Assembly: GCA_964017235.1 (NCBI GenBank)
Contig: OZ024935.1
Span: 89,929,052-89,993,051, forward strand
DNA: 64,000 nt
Source of the DNA: Sabellastarte sp. h YS-2021
Lineage: Eukaryota > Annelida > Polychaeta > Sabellida > Sabellidae
Direction: 5' to 3'
How positions within the stretch are numbered: the stretch's first letter is position 1; the number at the start of each line of letters is the position of its first letter. The notes under the pieces are model-generated. The model did no database searches. It was not told the origin of the DNA and saw only the letters and a program-made list of their open reading frames with translations. Shown one piece after another: positions 49,142 to 63,589 of the stretch. Made by a program: the position numbers and the translations under genes.

Positions 49142-52100
49142 GTGACTACTGGTGTGGTATATAGGCCCCAGGAGGCCTGTAATTCGCCTTCTGGGGGTGC
49201 CTTAAGATTTGCTCATATTTTGACCAATAAGGCAGAAGTGAGGCTGTAAACCATATTTTTGGCGAGAGTGGGCACCACTAAAAGAGAAATAAGTAGTGTA
49301 TTCATTAAGAAATACATACCAAGCTCAAAATACATGTATTGGGAGTGCATGTAGCGAGGGTACCATCAACAAGAAAATCAGCTCAAAACACCCCTTAAAT
49401 GGGTTGGATCTGGTTCAGATTTTCACAGGAAACTCAGTTTCCACCATAGAATTAAATTGCATTTGTCTGACAAACTCGAGGGCCATATTTGGAATTTCAG
49501 TTTTTCGGGGTGTGGACCTGGTCTGCCCCCCCTCATGAGGGGTAATTTCAGGTATATCATATTGTGGTCAATCTGGAGCACTTATGGAATTTCAGACATG
49601 TTTTGATCAGAAATGAGGACATTTTAGGCACATTTGGAGCAGTGACTACTGGTGTGGTATATAGGCCCCAGGAGGCCTGTAATTCGCCTTCTGGGGGTTG
49701 CCTTAAGATTTGCTCATATTTTGACCAATAAGGCAGAAGTGAGGCTGTAAACCATATTTTTTGGCGAGAGTGGGCACCACTAAAAGAGAAATAAGTAGTG
49801 TATTCATTAAGAAATACATACCAAGCTCAAAATACATGTATTGGGAGTGCATGTAGCGAGGGTACCATCAACAAGAAAATCAGCTCAAAACACCCCTTAA
49901 ATGGGTTGGATCTGGTTCAGATTTTCACAGGAAACTCAGTTTCCACCATAGAATTAAATTGCATTTGTCTGACAAACTCGAGGGCCATATTTGGAATTTC
50001 AGTTTTTCGGGGTGTGGACCTGGTCTGCCCCCCCTCATGAGGGGTAATTTCAGGTATATCATATTGTTGTCAATCTGGAGCACTTATGGAATTTCAGACA
50101 TGTTTTGATCAGAAATGAGGACATTTTAGGCACATTTGGAGCAGTGACTACTGGTGTGGTATATAGGCCCCAGGAGGCCTGTAATTCGCCTTCTGGGGGG
50201 TGCCTTAAGATTTGCTCATATTTTGACCAATAAGGCAGAAGTGAGGCTGTAAACCATATTTTTTGGCGAGAGTGGGCACCACTAAAAGAGAAATAAGTAG
50301 TGTATTCATTAAGAAATACATACCAAGCTCAAAATACATGTATTGGGAGTGCATGTAGCGAGGGTACCATCAACAAGAAAATCAGCTCAAAACACCCCTT
50401 AAATGGGTTGGATCTGGTTCAGATTTTCACAGGAAACTCAGTTTCCACCATAGAATTAAATTGCATTTGTCTGACAAACTCGAGGGCCATATTTGGAATT
50501 TCAGTTTTTCGGGGTGTGGACCTGGTCTGCCCCCCCTCATGAGGGGTAATTTCAGGTATATCATATTGTTGTCAATCTGGAGCACTTATGGAATTTCAGA
50601 CATGTTTTGATCAGAAATGAGGACATTTTAGGCACATTTGGAGCAGTGACTACTGGTGTGGTATATAGGCCCCAGGAGGCCTGTAATTCGCCTTCTGGGG
50701 GGTGCCTTAAGATTTGCTCATATTTTGACCAATAAGGCAGAAGTGAGGCTGTAAACCATATTTTTTGGCGAGAGTGGGCACCACTAAAAGAGAAATAAGT
50801 AGTGTATTCATTAAGAAATACATACCAAGCTCAAAATACATGTATTGGGAGTGCATGTAGCGAGGGTACCATCAACAAGAAAATCAGCTCAAAACACCCC
50901 TTAAATGGGTTGGATCTGGTTCAGATTTTCACAGGAAACTCAGTTTCCACCATAGAATTAAATTGCATTTGTCTGACAAACTCGAGGGCCATATTTGGAA
51001 TTTCAGTTTTTCGGGGTGTGGACCTGGTCTGCCCCCCCTCATGAGGGGTAATTTCAGGTATATCATATTGTGGTCAATCTGGAGCACTTATGGAATTTCA
51101 GACATGTTTTGATCAGAAATGAGGACATTTTAGGCACATTTGGAGCAGTGACTACTGGTGTGGTATATAGGCCCCAGGAGGCCTGTAATTCGCCTTCTGG
51201 GGGGTGCCTTAAGATTTGCTCATATTTTGACCAATAAGGCAGAAGTGAGGCTGTAAACCATATTTTTTGGCGAGAGTGGGCACCACTAAAAGAGAAATAA
51301 GTAGTGTATTCATTAAGAAATACATACCAAGCTCAAAATACATGTATTGGGAGTGCATGTAGCGAGGGTACCATCAACAAGAAAATCAGCTCAAAACACC
51401 CCTTAAATGGGTTGGATCTGGTTCAGATTTTCACAGGAAACTCAGTTTCCACCATAGAATTAAATTGCATTTGTCTGACAAACTCGAGGGCCATATTTGG
51501 AATTTCAGTTTTTCGGGGTGTGGACCTGGTCTGCCCCCCCTCATGAGGGGTAATTTCAGGTATATCATATTGTGGTCAATCTGGAGCACTTATGGAATTT
51601 CAGACATGTTTTGATCAGAAATGAGGACATTTTAGGCACATTTGGAGCAGTGACTACTGGTGTGGTATATAGGCCCCAGGAGGCCTGTAATTCGCCTTCT
51701 GGGGGGTGCCTTAAGATTTGCTCATATTTTGACCAATAAGGCAGAAGTGAGGCTGTAAACCATATTTTTTGGCGAGAGTGGGCACCACTAAAAGAGAAAT
51801 AAGTAGTGTATTCATTAAGAAATACATACCAAGCTCAAAATACATGTATTGGGAGTGCATGTAGCGAGGGTACCATCAACAAGAAAATCAGCTCAAAACA
51901 CCCCTTAAATGGGTTGGATCTGGTTCAGATTTTCACAGGAAACTCAGTTTCCACCATAGAATTAAATTGCATTTGTCTGACAAACTCGAGGGCCATATTT
52001 GGAATTTCAGTTTTTCGGGGTGTGGACCTGGTCTGCCCCCCCTCATGAGGGGTAATTTCAGGTATATCATATTGTGGTCAATCTGGAGCACTTATGGAAT

Positions 52101-52331
52101 TTCAGACATGTTTTGATCAGAAATGAGGACATTTTAGGCACATTTGGAGCATTACATGTCTGAACACAAATTATTTAACCCGAATATTGCTGTTAAAATG
52201 GTGTAAAATACATGTAAATCAGCCCAAATGAGTAGTAAATGTTGGTCTATAATTCTGAAATTTGGCAAGAAAATAGTCTGTAACCCACTAAATCTGACTG
52301 CATAGGTTTTAGAATTACATCCAGTATAGCA
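49142..52331. repeat. Block 22: six-monomer block, 3,190 bp (U91-U96)
   Basis: GC (T5), TC, TC, GC, GC, GC. U91 has five Gs at 49193-49197 where other monomers have six; U92 has a private G-to-T at 49698. The 180-bp segment is at 52152-52331. Confidence 0.9.
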
Positions 52332-54518
52332 GTGACTACTGGTGTGGTATATAGGCCCCAGGAGGCCTGTAATTCGCCTTCTGGGGGGTGCCTTAAGATT
52401 TGCTCATATTTTGACCAATAAGGCAGAAGTGAGGCTGTAAACCATATTTTTGGCGAGAGTGGGCACCACTAAAAGAGAAATAAGTAGTGTATTCATTAAG
52501 AAATACATACCAAGCTCAAAATACATGTATTGGGAGTGCATGTAGCGAGGGTACCATCAACAAGAAAATCAGCTCAAAACACCCCTTAAATGGGTTGGAT
52601 CTGGTTCAGATTTTCACAGGAAACTCAGTTTCCACCATAGAATTAAATTGCATTTGTCTGACAAACTCGAGGGCCATATTTGGAATTTCAGTTTTTCGGG
52701 GTGTGGACCTGGTCTGCCCCCCCTCATGAGGGGTAATTTCAGGTATATCATATTGTGGTCAATCTGGAGCACTTATGGAATTTCAGACATGTTTTGATCA
52801 GAAATGAGGACATTTTAGGCACATTTGGAGCAGTGACTACTGGTGTGGTATATAGGCCCCAGGAGGCCTGTAATTCGCCTTCTGGGGGGTGCCTTAAGAT
52901 TTGCTCATATTTTGACCAATAAGGCAGAAGTGAGGCTGTAAACCATATTTTTTGGCGAGAGTGGGCACCACTAAAAGAGAAATAAGTAGTGTATTCATTA
53001 AGAAATACATACCAAGCTCAAAATACATGTATTGGGAGTGCATGTAGCGAGGGTACCATCAACAAGAAAATCAGCTCAAAACACCCCTTAAATGGGTTGG
53101 ATCTGGTTCAGATTTTCACAGGAAACTCAGTTTCCACCATAGAATTAAATTGCATTTGTCTGACAAACTCGAGGGCCATATTTGGAATTTCAGTTTTTCG
53201 GGGTGTGGACCTGGTCTGCCCCCCCTCATGAGGGGTAATTTCAGGTATATCATATTGTTGTCAATCTGGAGCACTTATGGAATTTCAGACATGTTTTGAT
53301 CAGAAATGAGGACATTTTAGGCACATTTGGAGCAGTGACTACTGGTGTGGTATATAGGCCCCAGGAGGCCTGTAATTCGCCTTCTGGGGGGTGCCTTAAG
53401 ATTTGCTCATATTTTGACCAATAAGGCAGAAGTGAGGCTGTAAACCATATTTTTTGGCGAGAGTGGGCACCACTAAAAGAGAAATAAGTAGTGTATTCAT
53501 TAAGAAATACATACCAAGCTCAAAATACATGTATTGGGAGTGCATGTAGCGAGGGTACCATCAACAAGAAAATCAGCTCAAAACACCCCTTAAATGGGTT
53601 GGATCTGGTTCAGATTTTCACAGGAAACTCAGTTTCCACCATAGAATTAAATTGCATTTGTCTGACAAACTCGAGGGCCATATTTGGAATTTCAGTTTTT
53701 CGGGGTGTGGACCTGGTCTGCCCCCCCTCATGAGGGGTAATTTCAGGTATATCATATTGTGGTCAATCTGGAGCACTTATGGAATTTCAGACATGTTTTG
53801 ATCAGAAATGAGGACATTTTAGGCACATTTGGAGCAGTGACTACTGGTGTGGTATATAGGCCCCAGGAGGCCTGTAATTCGCCTTCTGGGGGGTGCCTTA
53901 AGATTTGCTCATATTTTGACCAATAAGGCAGAAGTGAGGCTGTAAACCATATTTTTTGGCGAGAGTGGGCACCACTAAAAGAGAAATAAGTAGTGTATTC
54001 ATTAAGAAATACATACCAAGCTCAAAATACATGTATTGGGAGTGCATGTAGCGAGGGTACCATCAACAAGAAAATCAGCTCAAAACACCCCTTAAATGGG
54101 TTGGATCTGGTTCAGATTTTCACAGGAAACTCAGTTTCCACCATAGAATTAAATTGCATTTGTCTGACAAACTCGAGGGCCATATTTGGAATTTCAGTTT
54201 TTCGGGGTGTGGACCTGGTCTGCCCCCCCTCATGAGGGGTAATTTCAGGTATATCATATTGTGGTCAATCTGGAGCACTTATGGAATTTCAGACATGTTT
54301 TGATCAGAAATGAGGACATTTTAGGCACATTTGGAGCATTACATGTCTGAACACAAATTATTTAACCCGAATATTGCTGTTAAAATGGTGTAAAATACAT
54401 GTAAATCAGCCCAAATGAGTAGTAAATGTTGGTCTATAATTCTGAAATTTGGCAAGAAAATAGTCTGTAACCCACTAAATCTGACTGCATAGGTTTTAGA
54501 ATTACATCCAGTATAGCA
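52332..54518. repeat. Block 23: four-monomer block, 2,187 bp (U97-U100)
   Basis: GC (T5), TC, GC, GC, with the 180-bp segment at 54339-54518. Confidence 0.9.
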
Positions 54519-57207
54519 GTGACTACTGGTGTGGTATATAGGCCCCAGGAGGCCTGTAATTCGCCTTCTGGGGGGTGCCTTAAGATTTGCTCATATTTTG
54601 ACCAATAAGGCAGAAGTGAGGCTGTAAACCATATTTTTGGCGAGAGTGGGCACCACTAAAAGAGAAATAAGTAGTGTATTCATTAAGAAATACATACCAA
54701 GCTCAAAATACATGTATTGGGAGTGCATGTAGCGAGGGTACCATCAACAAGAAAATCAGCTCAAAACACCCCTTAAATGGGTTGGATCTGGTTCAGATTT
54801 TCACAGGAAACTCAGTTTCCACCATAGAATTAAATTGCATTTGTCTGACAAACTCGAGGGCCATATTTGGAATTTCAGTTTTTCGGGGTGTGGACCTGGT
54901 CTGCCCCCCCTCATGAGGGGTAATTTCAGGTATATCATATTGTGGTCAATCTGGAGCACTTATGGAATTTCAGACATGTTTTGATCAGAAATGAGGACAT
55001 TTTAGGCACATTTGGAGCAGTGACTACTGGTGTGGTATATAGGCCCCAGGAGGCCTGTAATTCGCCTTCTGGGGGGTGCCTTAAGATTTGCTCATATTTT
55101 GACCAATAAGGCAGAAGTGAGGCTGTAAACCATATTTTTTGGCGAGAGTGGGCACCACTAAAAGAGAAATAAGTAGTGTATTCATTAAGAAATACATACC
55201 AAGCTCAAAATACATGTATTGGGAGTGCATGTAGCGAGGGTACCATCAACAAGAAAATCAGCTCAAAACACCCCTTAAATGGGTTGGATCTGGTTCAGAT
55301 TTTCACAGGAAACTCAGTTTCCACCATAGAATTAAATTGCATTTGTCTGACAAACTCGAGGGCCATATTTGGAATTTCAGTTTTTCGGGGTGTGGACCTG
55401 GTCTGCCCCCCCTCATGAGGGGTAATTTCAGGTATATCATATTGTTGTCAATCTGGAGCACTTATGGAATTTCAGACATGTTTTGATCAGAAATGAGGAC
55501 ATTTTAGGCACATTTGGAGCAGTGACTACTGGTGTGGTATATAGGCCCCAGGAGGCCTGTAATTCGCCTTCTGGGGGGTGCCTTAAGATTTGCTCATATT
55601 TTGACCAATAAGGCAGAAGTGAGGCTGTAAACCATATTTTTTGGCGAGAGTGGGCACCACTAAAAGAGAAATAAGTAGTGTATTCATTAAGAAATACATA
55701 CCAAGCTCAAAATACATGTATTGGGAGTGCATGTAGCGAGGGTACCATCAACAAGAAAATCAGCTCAAAACACCCCTTAAATGGGTTGGATCTGGTTCAG
55801 ATTTTCACAGGAAACTCAGTTTCCACCATAGAATTAAATTGCATTTGTCTGACAAACTCGAGGGCCATATTTGGAATTTCAGTTTTTCGGGGTGTGGACC
55901 TGGTCTGCCCCCCCTCATGAGGGGTAATTTCAGGTATATCATATTGTGGTCAATCTGGAGCACTTATGGAATTTCAGACATGTTTTGATCAGAAATGAGG
56001 ACATTTTAGCCACATTTGGAGCTGTGACTACTGGTGTGGTATATAGGCCCCAGGAGGCCTGTAATTCGCCTTCTGGGGGGTGCCTTAAGATTTGCTCATA
56101 TTTTGACCAATAAGGCAGAAGTGAGGCTGTAAACCATATTTTTTGGCGAGAGTGGGCACCACTAAAAGAGAAATAAGTAGTGTATTCATTAAGAAATACA
56201 TACCAAGCTCAAAATACATGTATTGGGAGTGCATGTAGCGAGGGTACCATCAACAAGAAAATCAGCTCAAAACACCCCTTAAATGGGTTGGATCTGGTTC
56301 AGATTTTCACAGGAAACTCAGTTTCCACCATAGAATTAAATTGCATTTGTCTGACAAACTCGAGGGCCATATTTGGAATTTCAGTTTTTCGGGGTGTGGA
56401 CCTGGTCTGCCCCCCCTCATGAGGGGTAATTTCAGGTATATCATATTGTTGTCAATCTGGAGCACTTATGGAATTTCAGACATGTTTTGATCAGAAATGA
56501 GGACATTTTAGGCACATTTGGAGCAGTGACTACTGGTGTGGTATATAGGCCCCAGGAGGCCTGTAATTCGCCTTCTGGGGGGTGCCTTAAGATTTGCTCA
56601 TATTTTGACCAATAAGGCAGAAGTGAGGCTGTAAACCATATTTTTTGGCGAGAGTGGGCACCACTAAAAGAGAAATAAGTAGTGTATTCATTAAGAAATA
56701 CATACCAAGCTCAAAATACATGTATTGGGAGTGCATGTAGCGAGGGTACCATCAACAAGAAAATCAGCTCAAAACACCCCTTAAATGGGTTGGATCTGGT
56801 TCAGATTTTCACAGGAAACTCAGTTTCCACCATAGAATTAAATTGCATTTGTCTGACAAACTCGAGGGCCATATTTGGAATTTCAGTTTTTCGGGGTGTG
56901 GACCTGGTCTGCCCCCCCTCATGAGGGGTAATTTCAGGTATATCATATTGTGGTCAATCTGGAGCACTTATGGAATTTCAGACATGTTTTGATCAGAAAT
57001 GAGGACATTTTAGGCACATTTGGAGCATTACATGTCTGAACACAAATTATTTAACCCGAATATTGCTGTTAAAATGGTGTAAAATACATGTAAATCAGCC
57101 CAAATGAGTAGTAAATGTTGGTCTATAATTCTGAAATTTGGCAAGAAAATAGTCTGTAACCCACTAAATCTGACTGCATAGGTTTTAGAATTACATCCAG
57201 TATAGCA
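54519..57207. repeat. Block 24: five-monomer unit, 2,689 bp (U101-U105)
   Basis: GC (T5), TC, GC, TC, GC, with the 180-bp segment at 57028-57207. The end of U103 has two changes, G-to-C at 56010 and A-to-T at 56023, the latter turning the junction GCA into GCT. Confidence 0.9.
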
Positions 57208-59896
57208 GTGACTACTGGTGTGGTATATAGGCCCCAGGAGGCCTGTAATTCGCCTTCTGGGGGGTGCCTTAAGATTTGCTCATATTTTGACCAATAAGGC
57301 AGAAGTGAGGCTGTAAACCATATTTTTGGCGAGAGTGGGCACCACTAAAAGAGAAATAAGTAGTGTATTCATTAAGAAATACATACCAAGCTCAAAATAC
57401 ATGTATTGGGAGTGCATGTAGCGAGGGTACCATCAACAAGAAAATCAGCTCAAAACACCCCTTAAATGGGTTGGATCTGGTTCAGATTTTCACAGGAAAC
57501 TCAGTTTCCACCATAGAATTAAATTGCATTTGTCTGACAAACTCGAGGGCCATATTTGGAATTTCAGTTTTTCGGGGTGTGGACCTGGTCTGCCCCCCCT
57601 CATGAGGGGTAATTTCAGGTATATCATATTGTGGTCAATCTGGAGCACTTATGGAATTTCAGACATGTTTTGATCAGAAATGAGGACATTTTAGGCACAT
57701 TTGGAGCAGTGACTACTGGTGTGGTATATAGGCCCCAGGAGGCCTGTAATTCGCCTTCTGGGGGGTGCCTTAAGATTTGCTCATATTTTGACCAATAAGG
57801 CAGAAGTGAGGCTGTAAACCATATTTTTTGGCGAGAGTGGGCACCACTAAAAGAGAAATAAGTAGTGTATTCATTAAGAAATACATACCAAGCTCAAAAT
57901 ACATGTATTGGGAGTGCATGTAGCGAGGGTACCATCAACAAGAAAATCAGCTCAAAACACCCCTTAAATGGGTTGGATCTGGTTCAGATTTTCACAGGAA
58001 ACTCAGTTTCCACCATAGAATTAAATTGCATTTGTCTGACAAACTCGAGGGCCATATTTGGAATTTCAGTTTTTCGGGGTGTGGACCTGGTCTGCCCCCC
58101 CTCATGAGGGGTAATTTCAGGTATATCATATTGTTGTCAATCTGGAGCACTTATGGAATTTCAGACATGTTTTGATCAGAAATGAGGACATTTTAGGCAC
58201 ATTTGGAGCAGTGACTACTGGTGTGGTATATAGGCCCCAGGAGGCCTGTAATTCGCCTTCTGGGGGGTGCCTTAAGATTTGCTCATATTTTGACCAATAA
58301 GGCAGAAGTGAGGCTGTAAACCATATTTTTTGGCGAGAGTGGGCACCACTAAAAGAGAAATAAGTAGTGTATTCATTAAGAAATACATACCAAGCTCAAA
58401 ATACATGTATTGGGAGTGCATGTAGCGAGGGTACCATCAACAAGAAAATCAGCTCAAAACACCCCTTAAATGGGTTGGATCTGGTTCAGATTTTCACAGG
58501 AAACTCAGTTTCCACCATAGAATTAAATTGCATTTGTCTGACAAACTCGAGGGCCATATTTGGAATTTCAGTTTTTCGGGGTGTGGACCTGGTCTGCCCC
58601 CCCTCATGAGGGGTAATTTCAGGTATATCATATTGTGGTCAATCTGGAGCACTTATGGAATTTCAGACATGTTTTGATCAGAAATGAGGACATTTTAGGC
58701 ACATTTGGAGCAGTGACTACTGGTGTGGTATATAGGCCCCAGGAGGCCTGTAATTCGCCTTCTGGGGGGTGCCTTAAGATTTGCTCATATTTTGACCAAT
58801 AAGGCAGAAGTGAGGCTGTAAACCATATTTTTTGGCGAGAGTGGGCACCACTAAAAGAGAAATAAGTAGTGTATTCATTAAGAAATACATACCAAGCTCA
58901 AAATACATGTATTGGGAGTGCATGTAGCGAGGGTACCATCAACAAGAAAATCAGCTCAAAACACCCCTTAAATGGGTTGGATCTGGTTCAGATTTTCACA
59001 GGAAACTCAGTTTCCACCATAGAATTAAATTGCATTTGTCTGACAAACTCGAGGGCCATATTTGGAATTTCAGTTTTTCGGGATGTGGACCTGGTCTGCC
59101 CCCCCTCATGAGGGGTAATTTCAGGTATATCATATTGTTGTCAATCTGGAGCACTTATGGAATTTCAGACATGTTTTGATCAGAAATGAGGACATTTTAG
59201 GCACATTTGGAGCAGTGACTACTGGTGTGGTATATAGGCCCCAGGAGGCCTGTAATTCGCCTTCTGGGGGGTGCCTTAAGATTTGCTCATATTTTGACCA
59301 ATAAGGCAGAAGTGAGGCTGTAAACCATATTTTTTGGCGAGAGTGGGCACCACTAAAAGAGAAATAAGTAGTGTATTCATTAAGAAATACATACCAAGCT
59401 CAAAATACATGTATTGGGAGTGCATGTAGCGAGGGTACCATCAACAAGAAAATCAGCTCAAAACACCCCTTAAATGGGTTGGATCTGGTTCAGATTTTCA
59501 CAGGAAACTCAGTTTCCACCATAGAATTAAATTGCATTTGTCTGACAAACTCGAGGGCCATATTTGGAATTTCAGTTTTTCGGGGTGTGGACCTGGTCTG
59601 CCCCCCCTCATGAGGGGTAATTTCAGGTATATCATATTGTGGTCAATCTGGAGCACTTATGGAATTTCAGACATGTTTTGATCAGAAATGAGGACATTTT
59701 AGGCACATTTGGAGCATTACATGTCTGAACACAAATTATTTAACCCGAATATTGCTGTTAAAATGGTGTAAAATACATGTAAATCAGCCCAAATGAGTAG
59801 TAAATGTTGGTCTATAATTCTGAAATTTGGCAAGAAAATAGTCTGTAACCCACTAAATCTGACTGCATAGGTTTTAGAATTACATCCAGTATAGCA
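57208..59896. repeat. Block 25: five-monomer unit, 2,689 bp (U106-U110)
   Basis: GC (T5), TC, GC, TC, GC, the same haplotype order and length as block 24 directly upstream. U109 has 371A (59083). The 180-bp segment is at 59717-59896. Confidence 0.9.
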
Positions 59897-62800
59897 GTGA
59901 CTACTGGTGTGGTATATAGGCCCCAGGAGGCCTGTAATTCGCCTTCTGGGGGGTGCCTTAAGATTTGCTCATATTTTGACCAATAAGGCAGAAGTGAGGC
60001 TGTAAACCATATTTTTGGCGAGAGTGGGCACCACTAAAAGAGAAATAAGTAGTGTATTCATTAAGAAATACATACCAAGCTCAAAATACATGTATTGGGA
60101 GTGCATGTAGCGAGGGTACCATCAACAAGAAAATCAGCTCAAAACACCCCTTAAATGGGTTGGATCTGGTTCAGATTTTCACAGGAAACTCAGTTTCCAC
60201 CATAGAATTAAATTGCATTTGTCTGACAAACTCGAGGGCCATATTTGGAATTTCAGTTTTTCGGGGTGTGGACCTGGTCTGCCCCCCCTCATGAGGGGTA
60301 ATTTCAGGTATATCATATTGTGGTCAATCTGGAGCACTTATGGAATTTCAGACATGTTTTGATCAGAAATGAGGACATTTTAGGCACATTTGGAGCAGTG
60401 ACTACTGGTGTGGTATATAGGCCCCAGGAGGCCTGTAATTCGCCTTCTGGGGGGTGCCTTAAGATTTGCTCATATTTTGACCAATAAGGCAGAAGTGAGG
60501 CTGTAAACCATATTTTTTGGCGAGAGTGGGCACCACTAAAAGAGAAATAAGTAGTGTATTCATTAAGAAATACATACCAAGCTCAAAATACATGTATTGG
60601 GAGTGCATGTAGCGAGGGTACCATCAACAAGAAAATCAGCTCAAAACACCCCTTAAATGGGTTGGATCTGGTTCAGATTTTCACAGGAAACTCAGTTTCC
60701 ACCATAGAATTAAATTGCATTTGTCTGACAAACTCGAGGGCCATATTTGGAATTTCAGTTTTTCGGGGTGTGGACCTGGTCTGCCCCCCCTCATGAGGGG
60801 TAATTTCAGGTATATCATATTGTTGTCAATCTGGAGCACTTATGGAATTTCAGACATGTTTTGATCAGAAATGAGGACATTTTAGGCACATTTGGAGCAG
60901 TGACTACTGGTGTGGTATATAGGCCCCAGGAGGCCTGTAATTCGCCTTCTGGGGGGTGCCTTAAGATTTGCTCATATTTTGACCAATAAGGCAGAAGTGA
61001 GGCTGTAAACCATATTTTTTGGCGAGAGTGGGCACCACTAAAAGAGAAATAAGTAGTGTATTCATTAAGAAATACATACCAAGCTCAAAATACATGTATT
61101 GGGAGTGCATGTAGCGAGGGTACCATCAACAAGAAAATCAGCTCAAAACACCCCTTAAATGGGTTGGATCTGGTTCAGATTTTCACAGGAAACTCAGTTT
61201 CCACCATAGAATTAAATTGCATTTGTCTGACAAACTCGAGGGCCATATTTGGAATTTCAGTTTTTCGGGGTGTGGACCTGGTCTGCCCCCCCTCATGAGG
61301 GGTAATTTCAGGTATATCATATTGTGGTCAATCTGGAGCACTTATGGAATTTCAGACATGTTTTGATCAGAAATGAGGACATTTTAGGCACATTTGGAGC
61401 TGTGACTACTGGTGTGGTATATAGGCCCCAGGAGGCCTGTAATTCGCCTTCTGGGGGGTGCCTTAAGATTTGCTCATATTTTGACCAATAAGGCAGAAGT
61501 GAGGCTGTAAACCATATTTTTTGGCGAGAGTGGGCACCACTAAAAGAGAAATAAGTAGTGTATTCATTAAGAAATACATACCAAGCTCAAAATACATGTA
61601 TTGGGAGTGCATGTAGCGAGGGTACCATCAACAAGAAAATCAGCTCAAAACACCCCTTAAATGGGTTGGATCTGGTTCAGATTTTCACAGGAAACTCAGT
61701 TTCCACCATAGAATTAAATTGCATTTGTCTGACAAACTCGAGGGCCATATTTGGAATTTCAGTTTTTCGGGGTGTGGACCTGGTCTGCCCCCCCTCATGA
61801 GGGGTAATTTCAGGTATATCATATTGTGGTCAATCTGGAGCACTTATGGAATTTCAGACATGTTTTGATCAGAAATGAGGACATTTTAGGCACATTTGGA
61901 GCAGTGACTACTGGTGTGGTATATAGGCCCCAGGAGGCCTGTAATTCGCCTTCTGGGGGGTGCCTTAAGATTTGCTCATATTTTGACCAATAAGGCAGAA
62001 GTGAGGCTGTAAACCATATTTTTTGGCGAGAGTGGGCACCACTAAAAGAGAAATAAGTAGTGTATTCATTAAGAAATACATACCAAGCTCAAAATACATG
62101 TATTGGGAGTGCATGTAGCGAGGGTACCATCAACAAGAAAATCAGCTCAAAACACCCCTTAAATGGGTTGGATCTGGTTCAGATTTTCACAGGAAACTCA
62201 GTTTCCACCATAGAATTAAATTGCATTTGTCTGACAAACTCGAGGGCCATATTTGGAATTTCAGTTTTTCGGGATGTGGACCTGGTCTGCCCCCCCTCAT
62301 GAGGGGTAATTTCAGGTATATCATATTGTTGTCAATCTGGAGCACTTATGGAATTTCAGACATGTTTTGATCAGAAATGAGGACATTTTAGGCACATTTG
62401 GAGCAGTGACTACTGGTGTGGTATATAGGCCCCAGGAGGCCTGTAATTCGCCTTCTGGGGGGTGCCTTAAGATTTGCTCATATTTTGACCAATAAGGCAG
62501 AAGTGAGGCTGTAAACCATATTTTTTGGCGAGAGTGGGCACCACTAAAAGAGAAATAAGTAGTGTATTCATTAAGAAATACATACCAAGCTCAAAATACA
62601 TGTATTGGGAGTGCATGTAGCGAGGGTACCATCAACAAGAAAATCAGCTCAAAACACCCCTTAAATGGGTTGGATCTGGTTCAGATTTTCACAGGAAACT
62701 CAGTTTCCACCATAGAATTAAATTGCATTTGTCTGACAAACTCGAGGGCCATATTTGGAATTTCAGTTTTTCGGGGTGTGGACCTGGTCTGCCCCCCCTC

Positions 62801-63589
62801 ATGAGGGGTAATTTCAGGTATATCATATTGTTGTCAATCTGGAGCACTTATGGAATTTCAGACATGTTTTGATCAGAAATGAGGACATTTTAGGCACATT
62901 TGGAGCAGTGACTACTGGTGTGGTATATAGGCCCCAGGAGGCCTGTAATTCGCCTTCTGGGGGGTGCCTTAAGATTTGCTCATATTTTGACCAATAAGGC
63001 AGAAGTGAGGCTGTAAACCATATTTTTTGGCGAGAGTGGGCACCACTAAAAGAGAAATAAGTAGTGTATTCATTAAGAAATACATACCAAGCTCAAAATA
63101 CATGTATTGGGAGTGCATGTAGCGAGGGTACCATCAACAAGAAAATCAGCTCAAAACACCCCTTAAATGGGTTGGATCTGGTTCAGATTTTCACAGGAAA
63201 CTCAGTTTCCACCATAGAATTAAATTGCATTTGTCTGACAAACTCGAGGGCCATATTTGGAATTTCAGTTTTTCGGGGTGTGGACCTGGTCTGCCCCCCC
63301 TCATGAGGGGTAATTTCAGGTATATCATATTGTGGTCAATCTGGAGCACTTATGGAATTTCAGACATGTTTTGATCAGAAATGAGGACATTTTAGGCACA
63401 TTTGGAGCATTACATGTCTGAACACAAATTATTTAACCCGAATATTGCTGTTAAAATGGTGTAAAATACATGTAAATCAGCCCAAATGAGTAGTAAATGT
63501 TGGTCTATAATTCTGAAATTTGGCAAGAAAATAGTCTGTAACCCACTAAATCTGACTGCATAGGTTTTAGAATTACATCCAGTATAGCA
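59897..63589. repeat. Block 26: seven-monomer block, 3,693 bp (U111-U117)
   Basis: GC (T5), TC, GC, GC, TC, TC, GC, with the 180-bp segment at 63410-63589. U113 ends in GCT (61401), as U103 does, and U115 has 371A (62274), as U109 does. It looks like a longer relative of blocks 24 and 25. Confidence 0.9.
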
